Translations under genes and position numbers: made by a program | Assembly (NCBI GenBank): GCA_008921705.1 | Contig: VFFE01006074.1 | Coordinates: 350,571 to 414,570, forward strand | DNA from: Burhinus oedicnemus | Taxonomy: Eukaryota > Chordata > Aves > Charadriiformes > Burhinidae | DNA: 64,000 nt | Direction of reading: 5' to 3' | Notes under the pieces: model-generated | Database searches by the model: none | What the model was told of the DNA's origin: nothing | What the model saw: the letters and a program-made list of their open reading frames with translations, nothing else | Part shown: positions 23,717 through 34,036 of the stretch, piece after piece | How the letters are laid out: the number at the start of each line of letters is the position of its first letter | Position numbering within the stretch: position 1 is the stretch's first letter

Positions 23717-24325
23717 TCTGGAAGCTTAAGGTGGGACGTAAGGATCCTATCCCATAGCCCTAAGCAGGAATGACTTCCTGAGCAATTCCAACATTTAAAA
23801 AAAAATGGTTTTCTTTTCTAATCTTGTAGGAAAAGGACAGACATAATTTCCTGTGCACTGGAGTTTACTGTTTGATTTTCATTATTTATTTTTAGAGGGG
23901 AGAGGGATAGGAGAATTTAGAAGACCTTTGTCTAACTGTTTTCTGAAGTGAAAAACAAGACCAAAAGAGAAGAAAAAAAATCAGCCAGCTGTCCTGAACT
24001 CTGGGAATTCCAGTGCTACTGTCTTGGATCCCAGGAAAACGTGGGGAATCCCTGCCATTCAGGGAAATCCCCCACTTCAGAGCAGTTTCCTGGTGCCACT
24101 GAGGATGCCTGGAGCATGCAGACTTGCCAAGAGCTCAGCTGCTTCCCGGCAAGTTGCTGATGAGGCCAGGGAGACGGGAGTGTTTTCACCAGCAAGCCTT
24201 CTGGCTGCTCAGAGGACTTCTGTTGAAGTAAGCCACTCCCAGGATGTTCTCAACCAAGGAACATTGTCTCCTTTCCTGCCTCAGAGGTCACAGTTACAGT
24301 AGAGAACACAGGCAAACAGCAGGAG
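23717..24325. other. Unique non-coding sequence
   Basis: No gene or repeat recognised. Confidence 0.55.
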
Positions 24326-24460
24326 GAAAAATGAGTCCCAGGAATGGGGAGGAACTTGCCTGGGGTTACACAGTATGTCAGGGTTAAAGTCAGGAGTAGG
24401 ACTTTCATCAATTGAGTCCGAATACAGTACGTTGTCCACTGTTCCTCTCTGCTTCATCAA
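24326..24460 (-). repeat. MIR-like SINE remnant (clearest copy)
   Basis: GGAACTTGCCTGGGGTTACA followed by CAGTATGTCAGGG and AGTCAGGAGTAGGAC corresponds to the antisense MIR core 'taacttgcccaaggtcacacagctagtaagtggcagagccgggattcgaaccc'. The left part 'aaaatgagtcccaggaatgg' and the right part with 'ttgtccactgttcc' also fit, the latter with 'gctctttccactacacc'. This is the best preserved of the MIR-type remnants here. MIR is very old, and its presence shows that this locus has been retained since early amniote time. Confidence 0.7.
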
Positions 24461-26090
24461 GACAGCTTATTGGCTGACTTAAGGCAAAACAGGATGATAT
24501 CCCTTTGAAAACCTTTCTGGTGAGTCACATTGCGTTTCAGCTGCTAACACCTTTCACAACTCCTCTGTTTTTATTTTTAATATATGTTTTATGATCACTA
24601 TTCTTCCACCACTGTTTTCCTTTTTTTTTTTTTCCATGCTACCTTGCATGACTCCATTCACTAAGGCAGTCTCCAAACCTCTCCTCCAACATTAGCACAT
24701 AAAATCATTTCCCTTGTGAGGAAGCTGGGAATGTTCAGTCGTTCTACTTGAAGAAAAAGCAGTGGGAACTACATAGATTTTTTTAGTTTTTCTTCTTTTT
24801 GTTGTTTTATTTCCCTTTGGGCTGGTTAGTTCAGTTGACGTAAGATTGTCCAGAGTTTACTTTTTTAATGGAAAATGGGTTGGTTGCTCTTCACCAGCCT
24901 CTAACATCAGCTTGGAATCCAGCCCTCTCAATACCATGGATCCTCAGTCATCGCAGCAACAGGTTTGTTGTGATGATGCCTACAGCTTGCAGTTTAGTCT
25001 GACGCTGGAGCTGTGCAAGGCTCATTAGGAAACGCAAAGTGTTATGATGGGTGTTAAGCAAGGTTGTGCCAAGTTGAAGCAATGGATGTTAGAAGATGTC
25101 CAGAAGAGCAAACAGCAGAATCCTTCAGAGCTAGGTTTGCCACCTCTTAGGAAAAGAGAAGGGTAAAGTTTAATCCAGACTTCTAATTGTTGCCTTACAA
25201 ATGAGATATGCAAATCCTTAAAGACAATTTTGCATCTTTGGAAGTTATTTGCATTCCAGAAGAGAAAGGCGGGAAGTAAAATTTGCTATTAGACAAAGGA
25301 TTGACATCTTCGATAAAAGACATGTTCTCTTCACATGCAAGGCACTGGCTCAGCTATGTTTCACAGAGAATTTCTCTTAGGCTAATGGGAAGGGACTGTT
25401 TGGGCTTTGTAGCACATGTTAGTTTTGGCTTCCATACTGACATGGCCATCTAGCTTGGGTCCCAACTCAATGTCTTCAGCACTGGTGTCCTTCCAGTTTT
25501 CTAGTACGTTTTCTGGATATGTCTATACTGTTGGCTAATGGTGGCCTCAAGGTTGTGCTTGCCTCTTGCCCACGTGCTAAGCCTTTGTCCCTGGCCTCTT
25601 GCATAGCTGGAAAGCATCCTTCCAGGCAGGTAGGACTCAGCATGGTGAAATCTGCCAGCTGGATAGAACAGGACTCAGCATGCCCACTGAGGTGGCCTGC
25701 AGGCAGGCTGGATGTATCTGTGAGGCAGCCCGGGGTGCAGGGCATGGATAGGACCCAGAGCAGAATACACACAATGTCTAGTTTCTCATTTCAGGGGCTG
25801 AGAGGCCAGAGAAGGTGGTGTTTTTTTCCAAGTTAGAGTGGCATTAATGCGAAGTAAAGAACACTTGTAGGTGGCCTCCTGACAGCAAGTTTGCCTGTCA
25901 TGCCATTTCTCAGAAATGCAATGGCATTTATGAAATGGTGGTCCAGTCCCCAGACAGTTAGAGTGCTGTAGTCAAGGGACCATCTTCAAAATGTCAGCTT
26001 CCCCATGAACTCAGGGGGTATGGAAAGGCAGGTTCCCCTGTTTCTGAAAGTCCCGCTCACCTTCAGCTTGTCTGTTGAGTGCAAGTGGGC
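24461..26090. other. Unique non-coding sequence
   Basis: No gene recognised. Overlapping frames on both strands at 25.48-25.84 kb are taken as chance. A T-run of about 13 lies near 24622. Confidence 0.55.
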
Positions 26091-26540
26091 TCATGCTCTT
26101 TTAGCTAGAAAACTCTCCTCATCTCTTTCTTTACAAGAGCACCTAAAGCCAGAATGACATATCAGTCCAAACTGACAAAAATCTTTTTGGAAAATAAAAT
26201 TGTTTTTCCTAATGTGAAGGTACAACATTGAACCCAGTTCATCCCGTATCTGAGAGATATTGTGAAATAATAAGGGTAGCCTTGACATGATTTTTAGCAC
26301 TCATACTTTGTCTATCATCTTCATTGCACTGTGCAATACACCCTCCACAAATTGCTCAAAGAACTGCATGTTCCCTGTGCACTCAAAATGATCTCCACTG
26401 GGACTTTGCTGTTCAAAAGTTTTAAAAAAAATCCATCTGGGATGTTGAAAATACCTCAGTTGGTCTTTCAGAACTGCCTTGTACCTGTCTGACCATTTTT
26501 GACTGTACATGTTAGAAATTCCTAGATTAGGTTGTTGATC
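26091..26540 (-). other. Unassigned frame with one internal stop
   Basis: One minus-strand frame is open from about 26543 to 26091 except for a single TGA at 26303-26301. The first half includes SQKWSDRYKAVLKDQLRYF and NMQFFEQFVEGVLHSAMKM; the second includes HNISQIRDELGSMLYLHIRK. The composition (many Phe, Lys, Asp and aromatic residues, few Pro or Ser runs) looks more protein-like than most chance frames here, although the DNA is AT-rich. Downstream on the same strand a fair donor, CTGAAG then GTGAGC, lies near 26060. I do not recognise the family. It could be a decayed exon or retroposed piece, or chance. Confidence 0.2.
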
Positions 26541-28014
26541 TTGTCAGATCTGTTAACCCAGTAACACAATAAATTTAGAACCAGAGGTGAAAGCTACTGC
26601 TTCTTGTTCAGCAAAAAGTCAACATCTCTCCAGGGCCTTGGGCCATCAACCTGCCGATACAAAAAGTTCTGTTAAATAAAGAGGTAAAACAACTTTATTT
26701 ATATGACGGTACAAAGGGATTGTTTAATTTAGGAAGGTTCAGGTGGGTGCCTCTTAGCCAGTTCCAGATTGTAGATGATGACTCTATGCAGCATCCCACC
26801 TTTGTATGGGGTGGAATGGGCAGTGGCCATCAGGAAGCATGAAAAGTCCAACAGCTCAATCCCTCACATCACCCACGCTCAGAGCCAACAGCCTTTGTGG
26901 CCAAAAAGGGTGAGCATAATTCATGAAAGATAGGTCCACTGGTGGCTTCCAAGTGTGATGGTCTAATCAGAGCTTCCCACTGCTAATGGCTGGATGTCCA
27001 GAAGAAACAGGGAACATGCTACATTTCCTGTAGTCCTAAACTAAATATTTACCTTAGGCCTCTTGTAGGTAGGGTTCTGGGTTAACTGAAGAAGGATGCT
27101 CTTGAGTTCATCAACCTTGTGCTTTTCTGCACCTAAACACAGCCTGGCCTTTGGAGCTGGGACATACTACCACTTCTGGCTGCTTATGTGTGAGAAAGGT
27201 TCCAAAACAGGTATTGATGTTCTGCAGCTGGAATACTTTGATTACCCAGAGTTAACTGAAAACAATGTCCAGCTCTTCTGTATTTCTTTATCATTTTAGT
27301 TTGGAGTCTGTGTTTGGCCATATAAACGGTGGCTTTTTAAGAAATCTGTGAAGGCTGTAAAACCATAAATCCTATTGTCATCGTGCCCGTTACCCATAAA
27401 GCAGTATCCACACATAATCCTCTTGTAGCTTATTCCCACCGATGTATTGTTCAATGCTTGCAGAACCAAATCCCTCTAAGGATGTTTGTACAGAGTGAAT
27501 CGTGACAGTAATCCAGATTTATGCTGCTTAATTACTTACAGCCACTAGGGCACGTGACCGCATTTGCCATACTTGCTGAGATGTCTCCAAAGCTTGCATT
27601 GGGCCAAGCTGTCCAAAGTTGATTTGGGTTTTTTTCCTCCATCAGACCTCACTCAGGCAACACATTCCGATGACTTCAAGACAAGAGCTTCCAATTGTTC
27701 CTGATTTTCATTAATCAAGCTAAAACCAGATACAGACCAAAGGGAGTTTGCCTGCTGATAGAAAGAGCGAAAACTAAGTCAAGAGACAAGAACTTCTATC
27801 TTGCATTGTGCTGTCACCTTCTTCCAGTTTATTTGCATCAACTACCTGTTAATTTCTATCCTCAAATAGTCTAAAACATCACAGGGACTGGAACACATAG
27901 GTTTCTACGTTCTTTCGAACATATGATCCTCTCTTGCAAAATCTCTCCCACCCTCTGAACATCCACCCATACTTCAAAGCAAAATGTAAATGCTGGGGCC
28001 AAGGCATTACACCA
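26541..28014. other. Unique non-coding sequence
   Basis: No gene or repeat recognised. Confidence 0.55.
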
Positions 28015-28500
28015 AAAATTGGGCAAAATTCAGAATTTTCATCCTGCAGCAAATCCTGACATTTCGATGTTTGTTTTTATCCCACGTTGGAACAAAGAGC
28101 TGAAATGTCAAGACTTTTTCTCTGGGTGGAAATTTTGGGGAAAAAAAACTCAAACAAACTTTTTTCTGGCAAAGTCAAAGCATTTTGCCTGACATTTTCA
28201 AACAAAACAAAACATTTCAACATTCCTGAAATCAAAATGCTTTCCTGTGGTGTGTTAAAATGACCCCAAAATGCTCCGTTTCAAGTCACTTCAGTGTTCA
28301 AACTGTGCTTTCCCCTTGTGTTATGGCCTTCTGGGATACGTAGTTTGGAAGTTTGCTCTTTGCAGTCTCCATGCCTGGATTGTGTGAGTTATTTCATGCT
28401 TAAGACTCTGAAAACCAATATAGATAATCATCCTTGCACAAAGCAAAAAGAGAAACATCTGCACTGCATTATAGGATACAAAAGAGTGTCCCATCTACTG
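28015..28500. repeat. Decayed AT-rich interspersed repeat, family not named
   Basis: From 28015 to 28300 short words recur with variation on both strands: GACATTTC, GACATTTTC, AACATTTC, AAAGCATTTTG, AAAATGC. From 28320 follow CTTCTGGGATACGTAGTTTG and, at about 28463, GCACTGCATTATAGGATACA. These resemble the 'tgcactgcattatgggagatgtagt' words of repeats common in turtle and crocodile genomes, which also carry 'tttcgacattttc' blocks. The resemblance is from memory and the family is uncertain. No terminal repeats or coding were found. Confidence 0.45.
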
Positions 28501-29567
28501 AGGAAATGTCCTGAACTGTAATCCTGTACTGTTACTGGAAAGTAATTCATTACTGAACTCATCTGACTCAAAATCAGAAATAAAATATTCTGTCTTGGGT
28601 CAGTGATTTTTTTCTTTTTTTGCAGTGTGTATGGATTTTCCTCCAGTTCCATTTACCATTTGAACAAAATAGCAATATTTATGTAGAGACTGGTTTCTCT
28701 TTGAGTTTTGAGTTAAAAATGGCACATCTGCTTATGTCCAAGAAAGAAGGGAAAGTTGGGAATCCTGATATTTTCTTGATCCTCAGAGAAGGAGGCAGGA
28801 TTTAAGGTCACTTCTGGTTTTGGCATTTCTGATAGGAAACTTAAGGCAGTTCATTGGGGATCTAGTTTTTTATTCTGCTTGAGCCCACCTGCTTCTAAGG
28901 GGAGCCTGGAATGGCACAAGTCCCACCTGATGGCTGATATACCTAAAAATATGTGGATCTACTTCTACAGAGGCTGCCCACCATCACATGTGAAGGTTGT
29001 AATACAACAAGAACTCCAAACCGGGCTTGCAACTTCTAGGCTTCGCAGGGTTGTGTAGTTTTACCTTCTCGTTGTGACACTGGTCAGACACTCACCACTT
29101 TTCCTGCTCAGCTCCACCTTCCTTGTTTTCATGGTCTTCAATGAGAAGGCAACGCTTGATTACCTTAACATGAAAGTATCAAAAGCAAAGTAGTCTGTGT
29201 AGTCTCTCTCCTAAGATTTCACAAATTACTGCCTTGAGATTTGGAGCACTCACAGTGCTTTCACTCTGACGGCTGCCTAATGATAGCTCCCCCTCTCTGT
29301 AAGGTCTTCACTCTATGGGCTGATATAATCCCTTCAGAGAGTCCAGCAGAGCAGTGCGAACTAGTGAGGATAAGGCATCCATGTTAAGATGCCCTTACTG
29401 CAGTGTAAGGCTCTTATATGGACTGCTGCTGGGTTACAGATCTTAAAATTCAAGTAATCCTCCTGACCGTGAGCTCTCCATTCTGCTTTGAACTTCACTT
29501 TAATGCCCAGACTCATCCCATCTAATTTTAAGCGCTCAAAACCCTGCCTCTGTAGTCTACTAATAGA
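28501..29567. other. Unique non-coding sequence
   Basis: No gene or repeat recognised before the CR1 3' end begins. Confidence 0.55.
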
Positions 29568-30127
29568 AGCATAGAATCATTTCCTTTAAGATCAAGTCCA
29601 ACCATTAACCTAGCACTCCCAAGTCCACCACTAAGCCATGTCCCTAAGTGCCACATCTAGATGTCTTTTATATACCTCCAGAGATGGCGACTCAACCACT
29701 TCCCTGGGCAGCCTGTTCCAATATGTGACAACCCCTTCAGTGAATAAATTTTTCCTAATATCCAATCTAAACATCCTGTAGTGCAACTTGAGGCCATTTC
29801 CTCTTGTCTTATCGCCTGTTACTTTGGAGAAGAGACCGACACCCACCTCACTATAACCTTCTTTCAGGTAGTTGTAGAGAGTCATAAGGTCTCCCCTCAG
29901 CCTCCTTTTCTCCAGGCTAAGCAGCGCCAGTTCCCTCAGCTGCTCCTCATAAGACTTGTGCTCTAGACCCTTCACCAGCTTCATTGTTCTTCTTTGGACA
30001 CCCTGCAGCACCTCAATGTCTTTCTTGTAGTGAGGGGCCCAAAACTGAACACAGTATCAGAGGTGTGGCCTCACCAGTGCTGAGTACAGGGGGATGATCA
30101 TTTCCCTAGTTCTGCTGGCCACACTAT
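29568..30127 (-). mobile_element. CR1 LINE, 5'-truncated
   Basis: The low-coordinate end is the element's 3' end: CATAGAATCATTTCCTTTAA followed by GATCAAGTCCAACC, the complement of the usual avian CR1 terminus 'ggttggacttgatgatctta...aatgattctatg'. Going up in coordinate, the 3' untranslated part is short and then ORF2 C-terminal coding runs on the minus strand to about 30127, where homology stops abruptly at CACACTATA. The element is about 560 bases long, which is typical 5' truncation for CR1. No target-site duplication was seen, as is usual for the family. It is better preserved than the copies at 13.6, 23.4 and 40.4 kb. Confidence 0.93.
29631..30127 (-). pseudogene. CR1 ORF2 C-terminal remnant
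   Basis: The last 126 codons are intact (30011-29631). They include [40 protein letters not shown] and [19 protein letters not shown], all hallmark words of the CR1 ORF2 C terminus, and end in a stop at 29631. Upstream the same frame continues as VRPHL, stop, [17 protein letters not shown]. In other CR1 copies the stop position is Glu (LVRPHLEYC, seen at 31837-32334 here), so a single nonsense change interrupts the frame near 30060. The reverse-transcriptase core and endonuclease parts are absent. The copy cannot be active. Confidence 0.92.
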
Positions 30128-31506
30128 AAAGGCAAGGTCCCTCAGAGAGTGCGTCAGGTCTTAGCTGTGATTAACCTTCCTCAGCTGACTATGGAGGGAG
30201 ACCCAAAAGACTCTCCTCCTAATTTTGCACCTTTGTTAGGAGCCTGGAGATAGGTGGGAGGAACAGAAGCATGTCAGGAGTCCACTTTGGGTGTATAGGT
30301 GTCAGCTGGCGGAGAGGCAGTGAAGTACAGCTGATGTATATTTTCTCAGCAATATAATAAAACTGCAACACCCATGGAAAAAAGCCAGTAATGTATTAGA
30401 CGTATCTTTAAACACTGAATCTGCATCAAACTCATTCACATCGTATTTGTCAAATTATGGCCACGTGCATTTGTTGGCAACAGGGTATAATTGCACCTTC
30501 CCCCACAGAGAGCAAGAAAGTAAAGCCATAGCTTTCAGACAGTATAAATATTAGCCATAATCTCATACTTCAGTACCTGGTGTTCCCATGGGTGCTGGGC
30601 AGCTAACTAGTCCTTGTCTGGCACCATAATACTGCAGGATCTGTGTGAATTGAACATTGCGTCTGTTTTGGAAGATGCTGTTTGCATGTCTGTACTCTCA
30701 TTTCATTTGTTAGCTGACCTTTTATTTTATGAGTTAAACACTAGTAACCAAGTGTACAACTGGTGGTGTGAGTAGTTTCAAGCAGATTCCTTCTTTGATA
30801 CAGCAATGATTTTGCTGGAGGCGAGTTGTAGGGGACAAAGCAGGTAACACAGCCAGACCGATGACATGTTCATAATATCTAATGACCACAAAATAGAGAT
30901 TTCCATGAGATCATAGTTAGTCTCACACATATTCATTACAAGGAAAAATTTGGGCAGGAGATCACTTTTTTTATTTTTTTATTTCTCCTCTGGCACCGGT
31001 CCTGAACCAGGGCAGAGAGAGTACAAAACATTGTGTGTGTCCACTGTGAACTTGGCACTGATATCCAGAGAGTCCAAAATATCCTATCCTGCCACTGCAA
31101 AGGGATTTGTGCATGCCTGTCCAGCAGGAGACACCTTTTCATCTCTGGGCATTTCTTTTTTGGTCAAATATGCAATGATTTTGGTAGGATCTCAGATCAG
31201 TTCCCAGTTAAATAAATAGATGATCATTACCTGTAAAGTGGAACTGCTGCTGAATGCAGCATAGTCAAGACCTTAAAGTGCCCAGACCTTTTGGAGTGAA
31301 TGAATCTTCAGGAATCTTGTGGCTTTGTCAGATCTGTACCCCATGTGGAACAAATATTAACAAATACTTGAAAATGAAAAAAACTAAAAGTAACAAATAT
31401 TTTAAAATACTGAACTTTTCCTGGCAAAAATATGTCCCTGTCCTACAGATGCTATTGTCAGAACACATTCATCTGCCTAACTGTCTCACTGTTCATTCTG
31501 TGTAGG
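30128..31506. other. Unique sequence between two CR1 copies
   Basis: No gene or repeat recognised in this spacer. T-rich words lie near 30967-30985. Confidence 0.55.
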
Positions 31507-32520
31507 ACAGAGCCACAGAATTGCAGGATGGTAGGGGTTGGAAGGGACCTTCGGAGAGCATCTAGTCCAGCCCCCCTGCCAAAGCAGGTTCACCTAGAGC
31601 AAGTTGGACAGGAACGCATCCAGGTAGCTTTTGAATATCTCCAGAGAAGGAGACTCCACCACCTCTCTGGGCAGCCTGTTCCAGTGCTCTGTGACCCTCA
31701 AAGTAAAGAAGTTTTTCCTCATGTTGAGATGGAATTTTCTGTGTTCCAATTTGTGCCCGTTGCCTCTTGTCCTGTTGCTGGGCATCACTGAAAACAGTCT
31801 GGCCCCATGCTCTTGACACCTGCCCTTTAGATACTTTTAAGCATTGATGAGATCCCCTCTTAGTCTTCTCTTCTCCAGGCTAAACAGACTCAAATCTCTC
31901 AGCCTTTCCTCATAAGAGAAATGCTCCAGTCCCTTGATCATCTTCGTAGCCCTCTGCTGGACTGTCTCCAGTAGTTCCTTGTCTTTCTTGGACTGAGAAC
32001 CCCAGAACTGGACACAGTACTCCAGATGTGGCCTCACCAGGGCAGAGCAGAGAGGGAGGATAACCTCCCTCAGCCTGCTGGCCATGCTCTTTTTAATGCA
32101 CCCCAGGGTACCATTGGCCTTCTTAGCCACAAGGGCACATTGCTGGCTCATGGTCAACTTGTTGTCCACCAGGACTCCCAGGTCCCTCTCTGCAGAGCTG
32201 CTTTCCAGCAGGTCAGCACTTAACCTGTACTGGTGCATGGGGTTATTCCTCCCTAGGTGCAGGATCCTACACTTGCCCTTGTTGAACTTCATTGGTTCCT
32301 CTCTGCCCAACTCTGGAGTCTGTCCAGGTCTCACTGAATGGTGGCACAGTTTTCTGGTGTGTCGCCCACTCCTCCTAGTTTTGTATGATCAGCAAACTTG
32401 CTGAGGGTACACTCTGTCCCCTCATCCAGGTCACGGATGAATATGTTGAACAGGACTGGACCCAGTACTGACACCTGGGGAACACCGCTAGTTACAGGCC
32501 TCCAACTAGACTCTGTGCAG
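31507..32520 (-). mobile_element. CR1 LINE, 5'-truncated, about 1 kb
   Basis: The 3' end of the element is at the low coordinate: CAGAATTGCAGGATGGTAGG followed by GGTTGGAAGGGACCTTCGGA and CATCTAGTCCAGCCCCCC, the complement of a standard avian CR1 terminus. ORF2 coding fills most of the rest on the minus strand. The high-coordinate end fades after CTCCAACTAGACTCTGTGCA near 32520, which in longer copies leads on into the reverse-transcriptase domain. This is the longest and best preserved CR1 in the window. It lies in the same orientation as the copy 1.4 kb away, but the two have different 3' ends and spans, so they are separate insertions and not a duplication. Confidence 0.95.
31594..32334 (-). 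pseudogene. CR1 ORF2 C-terminal remnant, one nonsense codon
   Basis: The frame runs for about 247 codons with one stop. From 32334 it reads [58 protein letters not shown] and [13 protein letters not shown], then a TAA at 31839-31837. It continues in the same frame with [25 protein letters not shown] and [19 protein letters not shown] to the normal stop at 31594. In the CR1 family the TAA position is Tyr (INAYKYLKG). Above about 32300 the frame shifts: DLDRLQSW is found one frame over, so at least one indel is present as well. The region is the part of ORF2 after the reverse-transcriptase core. Confidence 0.93.
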
Positions 32521-34036
32521 CTGAGTCTAGTTTGGTTTCTGGCAGGCAGGAACCAAATTCATCACTGTAAAATAATGTCAAATCCAAGGAAGTCATAAAG
32601 TTGCTCTTCCAAGCTGATCTATTACTCTGATTAGCAGGTTATCCTATTCCAAACCTCCAGAAAAGAGGAATGTTTTCTAACAACTGTGAAGATTTCTTCT
32701 CGCAGTATCATGGCTGAGGTTTCTTTCTCTAGAAGACAAGGTCTGCCTTCATGAGCAAATCAGGTCTAGGCTTCTACCTAATGGGGAAGAGGAGTGGTGT
32801 TCCTGACTCCTGTAAGCGATACAGTTATATCATGACACAGGAGAAAGTAAAGTTCATAACAAGTGTCAGACTTGTGGGAAAGTATTAGGATGTGTTCATA
32901 GATCCTCATGGATTTTCTTCACCACAGAGAAGAGAAATAACCTGAATACAGGAAATATACAATGGACCCCTCTGTTTCTTTAGGCACAAGTGAAGCAGTA
33001 AGACTTTGATGCAGAGCTGCTGAAAAGAATTTTTTTATGGAGTCAGAGATTACTTTTCTAACTAAACTCAGATTATGACCCTCTGACAATACAACTTATT
33101 TTTTAGGTCCATTTGCCATGTCATAAAGAACCTGACCTTTCTAAATGAACTTTGGAGCTACTGCATAACTAGTAATTTTAATTATGCAGATCATAAGAAT
33201 GTAATTAAAAAATCCAGTTGCCTTACTTGACCCCAAAAACTTTCTTCAATCCAGAGGATGCAAATTCTCCATCCCATTGTTTTCCCCTCCCTAGCATCTA
33301 TTAGCCAAGAGAAATGCAGTGGGGCTGTCCCCGCAGTGGCACCATGTTACCTGGGGTGGGGTTGGCCAAGGTTGCTTTACTTCTTAATAATCTTGTGGGA
33401 AACTGATGGAGAAAATGCTCTAAGATTAATTCTTCCAGGGTTCCAAGATGAAGTTTGGTTGTCTTAACCTACCCACCTTCCATAATTGGCTCTCTCACAC
33501 TTTTGACCTAAAAGACACTTGTTTAAGAGAGGAAAGAGAATAAAGATTGGGAAGTGGAGAGCGGAAGTGTTTTCATGTCAATTTTTGGTATCTATTTATC
33601 TGGTTGCTAACTTTGGTTCTTTTTACAGCCAGCTGGTCCAAACTGAACGCCTCCAAAGGGCAACTAGGAACAGGGTTGTCACTTAGATGACCATTTCTCT
33701 GCATCAAACTCAGAGGTACTTGATTATATTGGGTAACCAAAGTTGGGTGGATTGCCTACCATCACAGTGCCATCCCTTTCTCCAACATGTGCCCGCATTA
33801 TGACAAGTATGTCTTTCTACAAGGGCATACAACTTAATTCGTTAGTGAGGACACACATCTTAATGAGGGCAGAAATGTAAATGGTATCTAGCCCAGGGCC
33901 TTTCTCACATGATATTTTGTGAAAACCAACATGTTCCCTGCTGACTTTCGTTCTTGGGTTAGGAACAAGTGTGTGAGCTGCTCTAAAGAGGATACTGGGG
34001 AAGTAGCCATCATTACTGGATTCAGATGATTGGAAG
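32521..34036. other. Unique non-coding sequence
   Basis: No gene or repeat recognised beyond the CR1 boundary. Confidence 0.55.

Noticed and set aside
32026..32404. Plus-strand frames across the CR1 copy
   Set aside because: They are antisense shadows of the CR1 ORF2 remnant on the minus strand.
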